Shown piece by piece: positions 42,176 through 50,764 of a stretch of 64,000 bases of DNA. The position numbers and the translations under genes are program-made. Position 1 is the first letter of the stretch, and each line of letters begins with the position of its first letter. This DNA comes from JBGAPI01 sp044221335 (GTDB lineage: Bacteria > Pseudomonadota > Gammaproteobacteria > Xanthomonadales > Ahniellaceae): assembly GCA_044221335.1 (NCBI GenBank), contig JBGAPI010000031.1, forward strand, positions 1 to 64,000, written 5' to 3'. Under the pieces are notes generated by a model, which was not told where the DNA came from, searched no databases, and was given only the letters and a program-made list of their open reading frames with translations.

Positions 42176-42793
42176 TCATCCGACTTCGTTCAGCCACTGC
42201 TCGACGAACTGCAGGTAGTCGGGATAGATCAGCTCGCGGCGGTCGATCCCGGTGCGCTCGCACAGCCCCGGAAGACTCCGGGTGAATGCGGCATACGAGG
42301 CGCGGATGCGATCCGCCCCCATGAGTCCGGTGCGCTTCGAAGCGGACCGCAGGAAATCGCGAACGGCACGGACGATGTCCGCGATCGATCCGTCGTAGAT
42401 CCGGATGTCCTGTCCGGCGATGTCGGACAGGAATTTCTGGTACCGGAACCGCTCGGTATCGAGCACGAGAATGATCTTGTCGGAGCGACGTCCGAGCTTC
42501 TTCGCTCCGATGTCCAGGCCGAGCTCGAACGGCATGTTGAACCGCGGCAGCTGGTTCCGATCGTCGAGTTCGACCCGCGAGATGTCGTGAATCCCGTAGC
42601 GGGACTCCTTGATCATCCGCACGATCTTGTCGAGACGGTTGTCGCTCGAGTCGCTTTCCTCGAGGGCGCAGCGCGGCACGAAACCGCAGGCGTAGATGGT
42701 GAAGACGACGACCTCGAACCGGGGCCAATAGGCCTCGTCGAACGGGCAGTTGATGAAGACGGAGTCTTTGCGCTGCGGACGCCGGCGCGCCAC
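42176..42793 (-). CDS. Uncharacterised TIR/deoxyribosyltransferase-like protein
   Basis: 205 residues with a GTG start (42793). The sequence VFINCPFDEAYWPRFEVVVF near the N-terminus, ESRYGIHDISRVELD (63-77), FNMPFELGLDIGAKK (85-99) and SDIAGQDIRIYDGS (123-136) define a conserved family that I recall only as uncharacterised. The D-I-S...N...FELG layout resembles the nucleotide-sugar-cleaving cores of TIR-like and nucleoside deoxyribosyltransferase-like proteins, with Glu90 as candidate catalytic residue. That link is inference. The gene directly abuts an 80-residue basic protein gene (TGA then GTG, no gap), so the two are coupled. Confidence 0.7.
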   Translation of the reverse strand: MARRRPQRKDSVFINCPFDEAYWPRFEVVVFTIYACGFVPRCALEESDSSDNRLDKIVRMIKESRYGIHDISRVELDDRNQLPRFNMPFELGLDIGAKKLGRRSDKIILVLDTERFRYQKFLSDIAGQDIRIYDGSIADIVRAVRDFLRSASKRTGLMGADRIRASYAAFTRSLPGLCERTGIDRRELIYPDYLQFVEQWLNEVG

Positions 42794-43036
42794 TCAGGCC
42801 GCCCGGGTCGGGAACTTGAACGACACCTGGCCGCTACCGGTCGCGGTCTCCGACGCCCGGATCGCGGCGGACCTCGCCGCACTCTTGCCGTCGCCGATCG
42901 CTCCCTCCGCGTCGCGCAAGGTCTTCCGGGCCGCCACGACCGCGTCGCGCACGGCCTTCCGGGCCGCCGCGACCGACACGGTGGCGCCGCGCTTCCGGAG
43001 CGACTTGACGACGAGCTTTCGGGTCTTGTCGGGCAT
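42794..43036 (-). CDS. Small basic Ala-rich protein, partner of the TIR-like gene
   Basis: 80 residues from ATG 43036 (MPDKTRKLVVKSLRKRG). It has a net positive charge and a helical Ala/Arg/Lys-rich middle (AAARKAVRDAVVAARKTLRDAEGAI), ending VSFKFPTRAA. No family was recognised. It could bind nucleic acid or act as a small partner. Its stop is immediately followed by the GTG of the 205-residue gene, and the pair lies between a converging MFS gene and a bidirectional terminator. Confidence 0.6.
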   Translation of the reverse strand: MPDKTRKLVVKSLRKRGATVSVAAARKAVRDAVVAARKTLRDAEGAIGDGKSAARSAAIRASETATGSGQVSFKFPTRAA

Positions 43037-43206
43037 GCGCCCATTATACGCGCTGCTCCCGCGACACTCCTCACGCCCGCGCTGGCCGATCCGGTTCCAT
43101 CCCTGCCAGCCCGCCTCCGCCGCGACGGTCGCCAAACGACGGCACCACGTCCGGAGACGGCGCATCGTTCGAACCGCATGCTGGAACCGCAAGCCCCGTG
43201 AAAAGC

Positions 43207-43231
43207 AAAAACCCGCCATCGGCGGGTTTTT
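43207..43231. terminator. Bidirectional intrinsic terminator
   Basis: AAAAACCCGCC-ATC-GGCGGGTTTTT: an 11-bp stem with A and T runs on either side. It lies just after the 3' end of tRNA-Leu on the minus strand and ends the tpiA-secG-tRNA transcript. Confidence 0.9.
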
Positions 43232-43236
43232 GTGAT

Positions 43237-43321
43237 TGGTGCCCAAGGGGGGACTCGAACCCCCACACCTTACGGCGCTACCACCTCAAGGTAGTGCGTC
43301 TACCAATTCCGCCACCTGGGC
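43237..43321 (-). tRNA. tRNA-Leu (anticodon GAG)
   Basis: 85 nt. Acceptor GCCCAGG pairs with CCTTGGGC (one G-U), followed by A and an encoded CCA at 43239-43237. D-arm GGCGGAATTGGTAGACGC, anticodon arm CTACC-TTGAGGT-GGTAG with GAG at the centre, a long variable arm (GCGCCGTAAGGTGT region) and T-arm GGGGGTTCGAGTCCCCC. It decodes CUC and CUU. It lies directly downstream of secG, the usual gammaproteobacterial place. Confidence 0.97.
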
Positions 43322-43334
43322 TTGAAATCGAATC

Positions 43335-43838
43335 TTAGTGCTTTGCCGGCTCCGGAGTCGCCGGGGGGGGCGTCGCCGGAGCGGCGGCCGGGGCCGGCGT
43401 GGCCGGGGCTGCGCCGGTCGGGGCGGCCGCTGGAGCGGTGCCCGCCGGAGCGGCGGCCGGCGCGTCGCCGGTCGTCGGGGTCGCGGCCGGAGCCGCGGTC
43501 GGGACGTCGGTGGTCGCGGTGCCCGCGGCCGGGGCCGCCGGGGTGGTCGCGGCCGGAGTCTCGCGGCCCATCACGCCGAGGTCGTCGCCCTTCTTGGCGA
43601 GACCCGCGTGCGAGATGTACATGCCCATCGCCAGGCTCATCGCGAAGAATGCGGCGGCGAGCCAGCCGGTGGCCTTGGTCAGGAAGTTGGCCGAGCCGCG
43701 GGCGCCGAACACGGTGCCGGACGCGCCCGAGCCGAAGCCGGAGCCGGCCTGCGCGCCCGCGCCACGCTGCAGCAGGATGAAGCCCGCCATGGTCAGGGCG
43801 AGCAGCACGTAGATCACGTTGAGGATGGTCAGGTACAT
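43335..43838 (-). CDS. secG: Preprotein translocase subunit SecG
   Basis: 167 residues. Two membrane helices (4-22 and about 55-72) flank the signature QRGAGAQAGSGFGSGASGTVFG, and SANFLTKATGWLAAAFF follows. SecG is the small helper subunit of the SecYEG translocon in the inner membrane. Escherichia coli SecG has 110 residues; the extra length here is a low-complexity Ala/Pro/Thr tail (from about residue 94), rich in PAA and GAAPA repeats. It starts 14 bp after tpiA. The tail is probably disordered. Confidence 0.95.
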   Translation of the reverse strand: MYLTILNVIYVLLALTMAGFILLQRGAGAQAGSGFGSGASGTVFGARGSANFLTKATGWLAAAFFAMSLAMGMYISHAGLAKKGDDLGVMGRETPAATTPAAPAAGTATTDVPTAAPAATPTTGDAPAAAPAGTAPAAAPTGAAPATPAPAAAPATPPPATPEPAKH

Positions 43839-43852
43839 GTCTTTCCTGGAAT

Positions 43853-44602
43853 TCAGCGCACCGCGGCGTGGCCGATGGCGAGGAAGTCGGCGGCCACCAG
43901 CGAGGCGCCTCCGATCAGTCCGCCGTCCACGTCCGGCAGCGCGAAAAGCTCGGCGGCATTGCCGGGCTTGACGCTGCCACCGTACAAAATCCGCAGCGAG
44001 TCGGCGATGGTAGCATCTTCCGCGGCGATTCGGCTACGGAGCAGCGCATGAACTTCCTGCGCCTGCGCCGGCGTGGCCGTCTTGCCGGTGCCGATCGCCC
44101 ACACCGGCTCATAGGCGACGACCGCCCGGGCGAAGCTCGCGATGCCCGCGCGCTCGATCACGGCGGCGAGCTGGCGGCTCACGACGGCGGCGGTATGACC
44201 CGCCTCGCGCTCCTCCAGCGTCTCGCCGACGCAGAGGATCGGCTTCAGCCCGGCAGCTTGCGCCGCGACGAACTTGCCGGCGACCACCGAGTCGCTCTCG
44301 TGGTGGTACTGGCGACGCTCGGAGTGGCCGACGATGGCGTACTTGCAGCCGAGCTCGGCGATCATCGACGCCGCGATCTCGCCGGTGAAGGCGCCCTGCG
44401 CGTGCTCGCTGACGTCCTGCGCGCCGAAGTGGATGCCGGCCGCGACGAACTCGCGCAGCAGGTCGGGCAGCAGCACCGCCGGCGGACAGACCGCGAGGTC
44501 GACGCCAGTGCGGCGACCGGCCACGATCGCGGCGACCAGATCGCGCGCCATGGCCCGCGTTCCGTGCAGTTTCCAGTTTCCAGCGACCAGCGGCGTGCGC
44601 AT
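43853..44602 (-). CDS. tpiA: Triose-phosphate isomerase
   Basis: 249 residues, normal TIM length. Catalytic residues are visible: Lys11 in AGNWKLHG, His93 in GHSERR and Glu165 in VAYEPVWAIGTG. The phosphate loop LYGGSVKPGN lies near the C-terminus. It interconverts dihydroxyacetone phosphate and glyceraldehyde-3-phosphate in glycolysis. GAGGGTG precedes ATG 44602. It is first in the tpiA-secG-tRNA-Leu transcript and divergent from the cystathionine enzyme gene. Confidence 0.97.
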   Translation of the reverse strand: MRTPLVAGNWKLHGTRAMARDLVAAIVAGRRTGVDLAVCPPAVLLPDLLREFVAAGIHFGAQDVSEHAQGAFTGEIAASMIAELGCKYAIVGHSERRQYHHESDSVVAGKFVAAQAAGLKPILCVGETLEEREAGHTAAVVSRQLAAVIERAGIASFARAVVAYEPVWAIGTGKTATPAQAQEVHALLRSRIAAEDATIADSLRILYGGSVKPGNAAELFALPDVDGGLIGGASLVAADFLAIGHAAVR

Positions 44603-44763
44603 CGGCACACCCTCGTGAATTTTTGGGGGCGGCGAGGATAGCGGGGGGCAGGCCCGGCGGCAATTGCCGCGCCGCTGGTGCGAGTGCTGCCGGGCACGCG
44701 ACAATGCGCATTCTCGCGATCGCCGACGCGTCGCGCCCCCTTCTACTCGACGAATCCCATGCC

Positions 44764-45924
44764 ATGAGCACAGACAAGAACTACGGCCTCGGCACCCTCG
44801 CGATCCATGCCGGCCAGGAGCCCGATCCGACCACCGGCGCAGTGATGACGCCGATCTACGCGACCTCGACCTACGCCCAGCAGAGCCCCGGCGTGCACAA
44901 GGGCTTCGAGTACAGCCGTTCGCACAATCCGACCCGCTTCGCCTGGGAGAACTGCGTCGCCGCGCTCGAAGGCGGTCGCCACGGCTATGCCTTCGCCTCC
45001 GGCCTGGCGGCGACATCGACGCTGCTCGACACGCTCGACTCGGGCAGCCACGTGATCTGCATGGACGACGTCTACGGGGGCACCTTCCGGCTGTTCGAGC
45101 GGGTGCGCAAGCGGTCGGCGGGACTGCAGTTCTCGTTCGTCGACCTCGGCGACAAGGCCGCGCTGGAGGCCGCGGTGCGTCCGAACACGAAACTGATCTG
45201 GGCCGAGACGCCGACCAATCCGATGCTGAAGGTGCTCGACATCGCCTTCCTCGCGGAGTTCGCCCGCAAGCGCGGCATCCGTCTCGGCGTCGACAACACC
45301 TTCGCCACGCCGATCCTGCAGCGCCCGCTCGACCTCGGCGCGCACGTCGTGATGCATTCGGCGACCAAGTACCTGAACGGCCATTCCGACATCGTGTCGG
45401 GCATGCTGGTCGTCGGCGACGACCGTGAACTCGAAGACCAGATGACCTTCCTGCAGAACGCCGTCGGTGGCGTGCAGGGACCGTTCGATTCCTTCCTCGG
45501 CCTGCGCGGCCTGAAGACCCTGCATCTGCGGATGAAGGCGCATTGCGAGAATGCGTCGCAGCTCGCGGAGTGGCTGTCGTCGCACAAGGGCGTCGAGAGG
45601 GTCATCTACCCCGGATTGAAGTCGCACCCGAATCACGCGCTGGCCACGTCGCAGATGAAGGGTCCGGGCGGGATGATCTCGATCTACGTGAAGGGTGGGC
45701 TCGACGGTGCGCGTCGGATGATGGAGCGTTGCAAGCTGTTCGCCTGCGCCGAGTCGCTCGGCGGGGTCGAGAGCCTCATCAACCATCCGGCGATCATGAC
45801 CCACGCGTCGGTGCCGCCGGAGAACCGGGCGCGGCTCGGCATCCATGACAACCTCGTGCGGCTTTCGGTCGGCATCGAGGATGTGGCGGATCTGAAGGCG
45901 GAGCTGGACGCGGCGTTGTCGTAA
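44764..45924 (+). CDS. metB: Cystathionine gamma-synthase/gamma-lyase (PLP enzyme)
   Basis: 386 residues of the Cys/Met-metabolism PLP family. FEYSRSHNPTRFAWENCVAALEGG is the substrate-entry signature, Asp177 is in VDNTF, and the PLP Lys202 lies in HSATKYLNGHSDIVSG. C-terminal SLGGVESLINHPAIMTHASV is diagnostic of the family. It either makes cystathionine from an activated homoserine and Cys (metB) or cleaves cystathionine (a gamma-lyase); sequence reading alone does not separate them. ATG 44764 gives the typical MSTDKNYGLGTLAIHAGQ N-terminus. Confidence 0.93.
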   Translation: MSTDKNYGLGTLAIHAGQEPDPTTGAVMTPIYATSTYAQQSPGVHKGFEYSRSHNPTRFAWENCVAALEGGRHGYAFASGLAATSTLLDTLDSGSHVICMDDVYGGTFRLFERVRKRSAGLQFSFVDLGDKAALEAAVRPNTKLIWAETPTNPMLKVLDIAFLAEFARKRGIRLGVDNTFATPILQRPLDLGAHVVMHSATKYLNGHSDIVSGMLVVGDDRELEDQMTFLQNAVGGVQGPFDSFLGLRGLKTLHLRMKAHCENASQLAEWLSSHKGVERVIYPGLKSHPNHALATSQMKGPGGMISIYVKGGLDGARRMMERCKLFACAESLGGVESLINHPAIMTHASVPPENRARLGIHDNLVRLSVGIEDVADLKAELDAALS

Positions 45925-46048
45925 CGCCCCCTCATCCTGCCCTCTCCCCCACAGGCCGGGGAGAGGGACGCACAGTGCGTCCAGATCGAGGATGCGGCGG
46001 ATCTGCAGGCGGTTTGGACGAAGCGCTTTCGTACGGATTCGCCTGCGC

Positions 46049-46069
46049 GGCGGGCGGTGCCCGCCCTAC
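46049..46069 (-). repeat. REP palindrome overlapping a stop codon
   Basis: On the minus strand TAGGGCGGGCACCGCCCGCC begins with the TAG stop of the ABC permease gene. Confidence 0.8.
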
Positions 46070-47619
46070 ACCTTCGCCATTCTCGGCCAGGTGATCGCGA
46101 GCACCACCCACGCCATCGCTGCGGCGGCCGCGTGCACCATCGCCGCGTGCAGCGGATCGGCGTGCACGTCGAAGATCTTCGCGCCCTGCAGGGACAGGTA
46201 GGCGGCGATCGTCAGCGCCAGCTCGAACGGCCGCGGGTTGCGGAACAGAGCACCGGCGGCGAGGCCCCAGCTGGCGACCGCGGCGCAGACGGCGAGCAGC
46301 GCCAGCAATTCCGTCGGCGCAGTCGCGGCCAGGCGCACGATGCCGGGCAGCGCGAGGGCGAGCACGATGCCGACGCACATCAGCAGCCGGGCGGCGAGCA
46401 GTCGCGCGGCCGCGGACGGCGCGCTGAAGGTCAGCCCGCCGGTCCCGTACTCGCGTTCGCGCAGCACCGCGCGCGCCAGGATGTCGAGCGGCAGCACCAG
46501 GGCCATCAGCACGCCGATCGCGAACACCTCCGGGTTGCCGAACAGCTGAAGACCGTAGCCGGTCAGCGCCGCGGCCCACCACCAGAGGCGGCGCTGGCGC
46601 AGGACCAGCTTCGCCTCGGCGACGGCGAGATCGCCTGTCGGCAGCCAGCGCAGCGGTGCGAGCGCCCAGTCGAGCCAGCGCAGCCGGCGTCCGGCGCGAT
46701 TGGCGAGCGTCGCCTGACCGATGCCGCGGTTCGCCGCCCAGTCGAGCAGCGGTGCGCCGGCCGCCACGCCGAGCATCGCAAGCAGCACCCACAGCGCGCG
46801 TCCCGCCAGATCCTGCGGACGCGGCGACCAGGACTGCCACTCGAATCGCGTCAGCTCGGTCTTCATCAGCCCGAGGCCCACCGAGAAGCCGAACTTGTGC
46901 TCCTGCCCGGTCTGCTCCACGCGCACCCGGTGGAAATCGCGCGCCACCATCGCCATGCCGTCCGGGTCGCTGCGCCAGGCCGCATCGGCCGTGGCCGGAT
47001 CGGCGCCTTCGAAACTCGCCACCGACACCGCGACCAGGGTGGTCCACACGAAGAAGTACAGCACGTTGCCGGCGGTGCGGCGCAGCCACGGGATCAGGTC
47101 GAACCAGACCGCGAACATCGAGGTCACGGCGAGTCCGGGGATGCTCAGTGCCAGCACCGGCTTCACCAGCTCCCAGGGGTGGAAGGCGGTGTCCTCGGCG
47201 CGCACGTACTGCGCGACCAGGCCGACCAGCAGGCCGAGGCCCAGGATCACTCCGAACACCAGCATGTGGCTCGCCCACTTCGCCAGCAGGAAGCCGGCGC
47301 GGGTCATCGGGGTGGCGACCAGCAGCTGCCAGACGCGGGTCTCGAAGTCGCGCACCAGGGTGCCACGGACGAGATAGAAGCCGCCGAGGCCGAGCAGCAC
47401 CGAGCTCGCCATCGCGAGCACCATTCCGACCCAGGCCGAGGAGAAGTAGCCGCGCTCACCACCGGACAGCGCGAGGATCGCGTACTTCGAGCCGATCGGC
47501 GGAAAACAGTTCCAGATCAGCCACAGCATCGCTGCGAGCACCACCCAGAAGCGCGGTCCGCGGGTGCGCTCGCGCAGGTCGGCGATCAGGATCGCCGCGA
47601 ATCGGGACAGGGCCTGCAT
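46066..47619 (-). CDS. ABC transporter permease (ABC-2-like)
   Basis: 517 residues from ATG 47619, one base after the stop of the ATPase gene, so translation is coupled. About ten to twelve hydrophobic helices are spread over the length, with large loops around FEGADPATADAAWRSDPDG and SPRPQDLAGRALW. RGTLVRDFETRVWQLLVATPMTRAGFLLAKW resembles ABC-2/Gld-type permeases. It forms the membrane part of an exporter with the upstream ATPase. The substrate is unknown. Confidence 0.85.
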   Translation of the reverse strand: MQALSRFAAILIADLRERTRGPRFWVVLAAMLWLIWNCFPPIGSKYAILALSGGERGYFSSAWVGMVLAMASSVLLGLGGFYLVRGTLVRDFETRVWQLLVATPMTRAGFLLAKWASHMLVFGVILGLGLLVGLVAQYVRAEDTAFHPWELVKPVLALSIPGLAVTSMFAVWFDLIPWLRRTAGNVLYFFVWTTLVAVSVASFEGADPATADAAWRSDPDGMAMVARDFHRVRVEQTGQEHKFGFSVGLGLMKTELTRFEWQSWSPRPQDLAGRALWVLLAMLGVAAGAPLLDWAANRGIGQATLANRAGRRLRWLDWALAPLRWLPTGDLAVAEAKLVLRQRRLWWWAAALTGYGLQLFGNPEVFAIGVLMALVLPLDILARAVLREREYGTGGLTFSAPSAAARLLAARLLMCVGIVLALALPGIVRLAATAPTELLALLAVCAAVASWGLAAGALFRNPRPFELALTIAAYLSLQGAKIFDVHADPLHAAMVHAAAAAMAWVVLAITWPRMAKV

Positions 47620-47620
47620 G

Positions 47621-48508
47621 TCAGTGCACCGTGGCGGTGTCGGCGAGCAGCCAGCTGCAGGCGTCCTCGAGGTCCGGAGCAACCGCGACCGCATCGGCAT
47701 TCGGAGCTTCCGGATGGATCACCCGGACCCGCACGCCGTCGGAACGGCGCAGCGAGGCGCAGAGCTTGTAGCGGCTGCGGACATCGGTCAGCTGCTCGGC
47801 CGCGACGGTCCATTCCCAGACCTGACCCTGGGCCTTCGCCTGCAGGGACTCGGGCGTGCCGTGGAAGCGCAGGCGGCCGCCGGCGAGCACCGCGAGCGCG
47901 GTGGCGCTCGCCTCGATGTCGGAGACGATGTGGGTCGACAGGATCACCAGCCGTTGGCCGGCCAGCTCGGTCAGCAGGTGACGAAAGCGCAGGCGCTCCT
48001 CGGGGTCGAGGCCGACCGTGGGCTCGTCGACGATCAGCAGGCGGGGATCGTTCAGCAGGGCCTGGGCGATGCCCACGCGCTGGCGCATGCCGCCGGAGTA
48101 GTCGCCGAGACGACGATCCGCCACCTCGCCGAGGCCGACCTGCTGCAGGCAGGTCTCGACCCGCTCGCGGGCCCGGGCGCCGGACATTCCTTTCACGGCA
48201 GAGAGGAATTCCAGGAACTCGCGGGCGGACAGCGCGGGATAGACGCCGAAGTCCTGCGGCAGGTAGCCGAGCGCGTTGCGCAGCGCGTCGGGCGACTTGG
48301 CGATGTCCTCGCCGTTCCAGCGCACCCGCCCTTCGCTGGCCTTCGCCAAGGTCGCCAGCACACGCATCAGCGAGGACTTCCCCGCGCCGTTCGGTCCGAG
48401 CAGCCCGACGATGCCGGGGCCGAGTTCGAGACTGACCTCCGACACCGCCTGGTGGCCGCCCGGATAGCGGAAGGAGACCGATTCGATCGACAGTTGCGGC
48501 GTGGACAC
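47621..48508 (-). CDS. ABC transporter ATP-binding protein
   Basis: 295 residues from GTG 48508. Walker A GPNGAGKS (38-45), signature DYSGGMRQR, Walker B LLIVDEP and the switch His in STHIVSD are all present, so the ATPase is intact. A long C-terminal extension (about 220-295) is typical of ABC-2 exporters. The start was set at GTG 48508 because AGGGG lies upstream and the -10 TATAAT at 48555-48560 would put transcription initiation at about ATG 48544, leaving that ATG nearly leaderless. Confidence 0.92.
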   Translation of the reverse strand: MSTPQLSIESVSFRYPGGHQAVSEVSLELGPGIVGLLGPNGAGKSSLMRVLATLAKASEGRVRWNGEDIAKSPDALRNALGYLPQDFGVYPALSAREFLEFLSAVKGMSGARARERVETCLQQVGLGEVADRRLGDYSGGMRQRVGIAQALLNDPRLLIVDEPTVGLDPEERLRFRHLLTELAGQRLVILSTHIVSDIEASATALAVLAGGRLRFHGTPESLQAKAQGQVWEWTVAAEQLTDVRSRYKLCASLRRSDGVRVRVIHPEAPNADAVAVAPDLEDACSWLLADTATVH

Positions 48509-48549
48509 GCGAATTCCCCTGGGCCGCTCGAAGGGCGGCGTCATGTGTT

Positions 48550-48573
48550 GGTGTATTATATGACTACAACACC
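48550..48573 (-). promoter_or_regulatory. GGTG-N16-CACC operator overlapping a -10 box
   Basis: GGTG at 48550-48553 and CACC at 48570-48573 are separated by exactly 16 bases, and the minus-strand -10 TATAAT (48555-48560) lies between them. I recall GGTG-N16-CACC as the operator form of YtrA-subfamily GntR repressors in Xanthomonas, which control ABC exporter operons. No GntR gene is adjacent, so the regulator would be elsewhere. Confidence 0.65.
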
Positions 48574-48792
48574 AAGACACATGGCCCGAAGGTCACGCCC
48601 CTGGCGATGAGCGTCCCGGGACGGTGTGATTCGCCGCCGGAACGCGCCTCCACGAGAGAGTTACGGGATTGAGGCGGGATCCGGACATGAGGTTGCGCCG
48701 GGCAGGAGCGGCGTGAGCCGCGATGTCGGAGCGACGCAAGTCGAGACCGGCGAAGTCGCGCACCCGCGACTCGCGTCGCTCCGGCGCCGGCG

Positions 48793-50595
48793 CTACAGGT
48801 GTGCAATGTCGAAGTCGAATGCCGGCTCGTCCAGCGCCGCCAGGCGATCCATCGCCAGTGCCGCCGACGGCAGCTCGCCGGCGAAGTAGGCCCGCGCCGT
48901 GGCGATCCGGCCACGCAGGAACTCGGAACGCGCGCCGCTCGCTCCCGGCAGCTGCGAAGCCGCACGCGCCGCCGTGTCGAGCCACATCCAGCCGACCACG
49001 ACATGCCCCATCGCGATCATGTACTGCTCGGCATGGGCGAGCACTCGGCGTGCCTCGCCCGCCATCATCTTCTGGCCGAGGAACTGGCTGACCGTCGACA
49101 AGCGCTGGCCGTAGCCGCCCAGCGCGACGGCGAGGTCCGCGACCTCGGTCGCCGACGCGCGTGCGATGCTCGCGCCGATCCGCGCCGCCAGCAGGCGCAA
49201 CCCCGCGCCACCGCCCATCACCATCTTCCGCCCGAGCAGATCGAGCGCCTGGATGCCGTTGGTGCCTTCGTGGATCGGATTGATCCGGTTGTCGCGCCAG
49301 ACCTGCTCGACCGGATACTCGCGGGTGTAGCCGTAGCCACCGAGGATCTGGATCGCGAGGTCGTTGGCGATCAGGCCGTGGGTCGAACTCCAGGCCTTGA
49401 CGATCGGTGTCAGCAGCTCGAGCAGGGTGTCGGCGTCCTTGCGCACGCCCTCGTCCGTCGCCTGGTCGCGCTCGTCGACCAGCTTCGACGCGTACAGGCC
49501 GAGCGTCAGCGCACCCTCCACCAGGACCTTCTGGCGCAGCAGCATCCGCCGCACGTCGGCATGCTCGATGATCGGCAGCGGTGCCGAGGTCGGATCCTTC
49601 TGGTCGGGATGGCGGCCCTGGCGACGTTCCTGTGCGTACTTCCGCGAGTAGAGATAGCCGACCACGCCATTGGCGACTCCGCCCATGCCGACCGCGATCC
49701 GCTCCTCGTTCATCATGTGGAACATGTACGCGAGGCCCTGGTGCGGCGCGCCGATCAGCTCGCCGTGGCAGTCGTCGCTCTCCCCGAACTTGAGGAAGGT
49801 GTTCACGCTGCCGCGCTGGCCGAGCTTGTGATTGAGGCCCGCGAGCTGAACGTCGTTGCGCACGCCGCGCGCGCCGGACTCGTCCACGCGGAACCGCGGA
49901 ACGATGAACAGGCTGATGCCGCGCACACCCGCCGGCGCTCCGTCGATCCGCGCCAGCACCAGGTGGACGATGTTCTCGCCGAGTTCGTGATCACCGGCCG
50001 AGATCCACATCTTGGCGCCGCGCAGTCGATACGATCCGTCCGGCTGCGGATAGGCGGTCGTCCTGATGTCCGACAGCGAGGAGCCGGCCTGCGGCTCCGA
50101 CAGGCACATCGTGCCGAACCAGCGCCCGCCGACGATCGGATCCATGTACAGCCGCTGCTGCCGCTCCGACGCGTGCGCCTTCAGCAGGTTGGCCGCGGCG
50201 CGCGCCAGCGACGGGTAGGCCACGGTGCCGGGATTGGCGCCGGCGAAGATGAAGTCGCAGACCGACGCGATCAGGAACGGCAGCTGCATGCCGCCGCGCG
50301 ACTCGTCCTCCAGTGCCGCCGGAAATCCGGACTCGTTGTAGGCGGCCACCGCCTCGCCGATCTCCGGAATCAGCACGACCTTGCCATCCACCATCTGCGG
50401 CTCGTTGGCGTCCGACTTGCGGTTGTGCGGGTGGAACTTCGACAGCGCCAGCTGATGTGCGAGGTCGACCACGTTGTCGAAGGTCTCGCGCGAGTGCGCG
50501 GCATAGCGCGGCATCCGGGTCAGCGACTCGGCGTCGAGCAGGTCGTGGACGATGAAATCGAGGACGTCGCGGTCGATCAGGGGGCTGGTGGACAT
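48793..50595 (-). CDS. Acyl-CoA dehydrogenase, long form with C-terminal extension
   Basis: 600 residues. FAD-binding CLSEPQAGSSLSDI and KMWISAGDH, catalytic-region QILGGYGYTREYPVEQVWRDNRI and the conserved IHEGTNGIQALDLLGRK are present. The additional C-terminal 100 residues match the DmdC/FadE5-like class, so acyl-CoA or 3-methylmercaptopropionyl-CoA is oxidised; which one is not clear. ATG 50595 is followed by MSTSPLIDRDVLDFIVHDLL, the usual start. The crotonase-like gene lies upstream on the same strand, separated by repeats, and may be part of the same pathway. Confidence 0.9.
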   Translation of the reverse strand: MSTSPLIDRDVLDFIVHDLLDAESLTRMPRYAAHSRETFDNVVDLAHQLALSKFHPHNRKSDANEPQMVDGKVVLIPEIGEAVAAYNESGFPAALEDESRGGMQLPFLIASVCDFIFAGANPGTVAYPSLARAAANLLKAHASERQQRLYMDPIVGGRWFGTMCLSEPQAGSSLSDIRTTAYPQPDGSYRLRGAKMWISAGDHELGENIVHLVLARIDGAPAGVRGISLFIVPRFRVDESGARGVRNDVQLAGLNHKLGQRGSVNTFLKFGESDDCHGELIGAPHQGLAYMFHMMNEERIAVGMGGVANGVVGYLYSRKYAQERRQGRHPDQKDPTSAPLPIIEHADVRRMLLRQKVLVEGALTLGLYASKLVDERDQATDEGVRKDADTLLELLTPIVKAWSSTHGLIANDLAIQILGGYGYTREYPVEQVWRDNRINPIHEGTNGIQALDLLGRKMVMGGGAGLRLLAARIGASIARASATEVADLAVALGGYGQRLSTVSQFLGQKMMAGEARRVLAHAEQYMIAMGHVVVGWMWLDTAARAASQLPGASGARSEFLRGRIATARAYFAGELPSAALAMDRLAALDEPAFDFDIAHL

Positions 50596-50608
50596 GGGGG
50601 CCTGGTGA

Positions 50609-50698
50609 GTGGGGCGGGCACTGTCCGCCGTTGTGAAAGGGGTTTGGGAGCTTTGGTCGACGATGCTTCGGAGCATCGGCGGGCAGTGCCCGCCCTAC
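50609..50698. repeat. Inverted REP pair (BIME-like)
   Basis: A plus-oriented copy at 50609-50629 and a minus-oriented copy at 50678-50698, with a small hairpin (GATGCTTCGGAGCATC) between them. The pair sits 14 bp upstream of the acyl-CoA dehydrogenase start, within its leader. Confidence 0.8.
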
Positions 50699-50713
50699 GC
50701 GCCGGAACATCTC

Positions 50714-50745
50714 CCGTCATTGCGAGCGCAGCGAAGCAATGACGG
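50714..50745. repeat. Short CATTGCGAG inverted repeat
   Basis: CCGTCATTGC...GCAATGACGG with a 12-nt centre, a shortened form of the element that bounds the composite repeats at 19658 and 39951. It lies just beyond the crotonase-like stop. Confidence 0.7.
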
Positions 50746-50764
50746 AAATCGGGAATCAGGGCGG

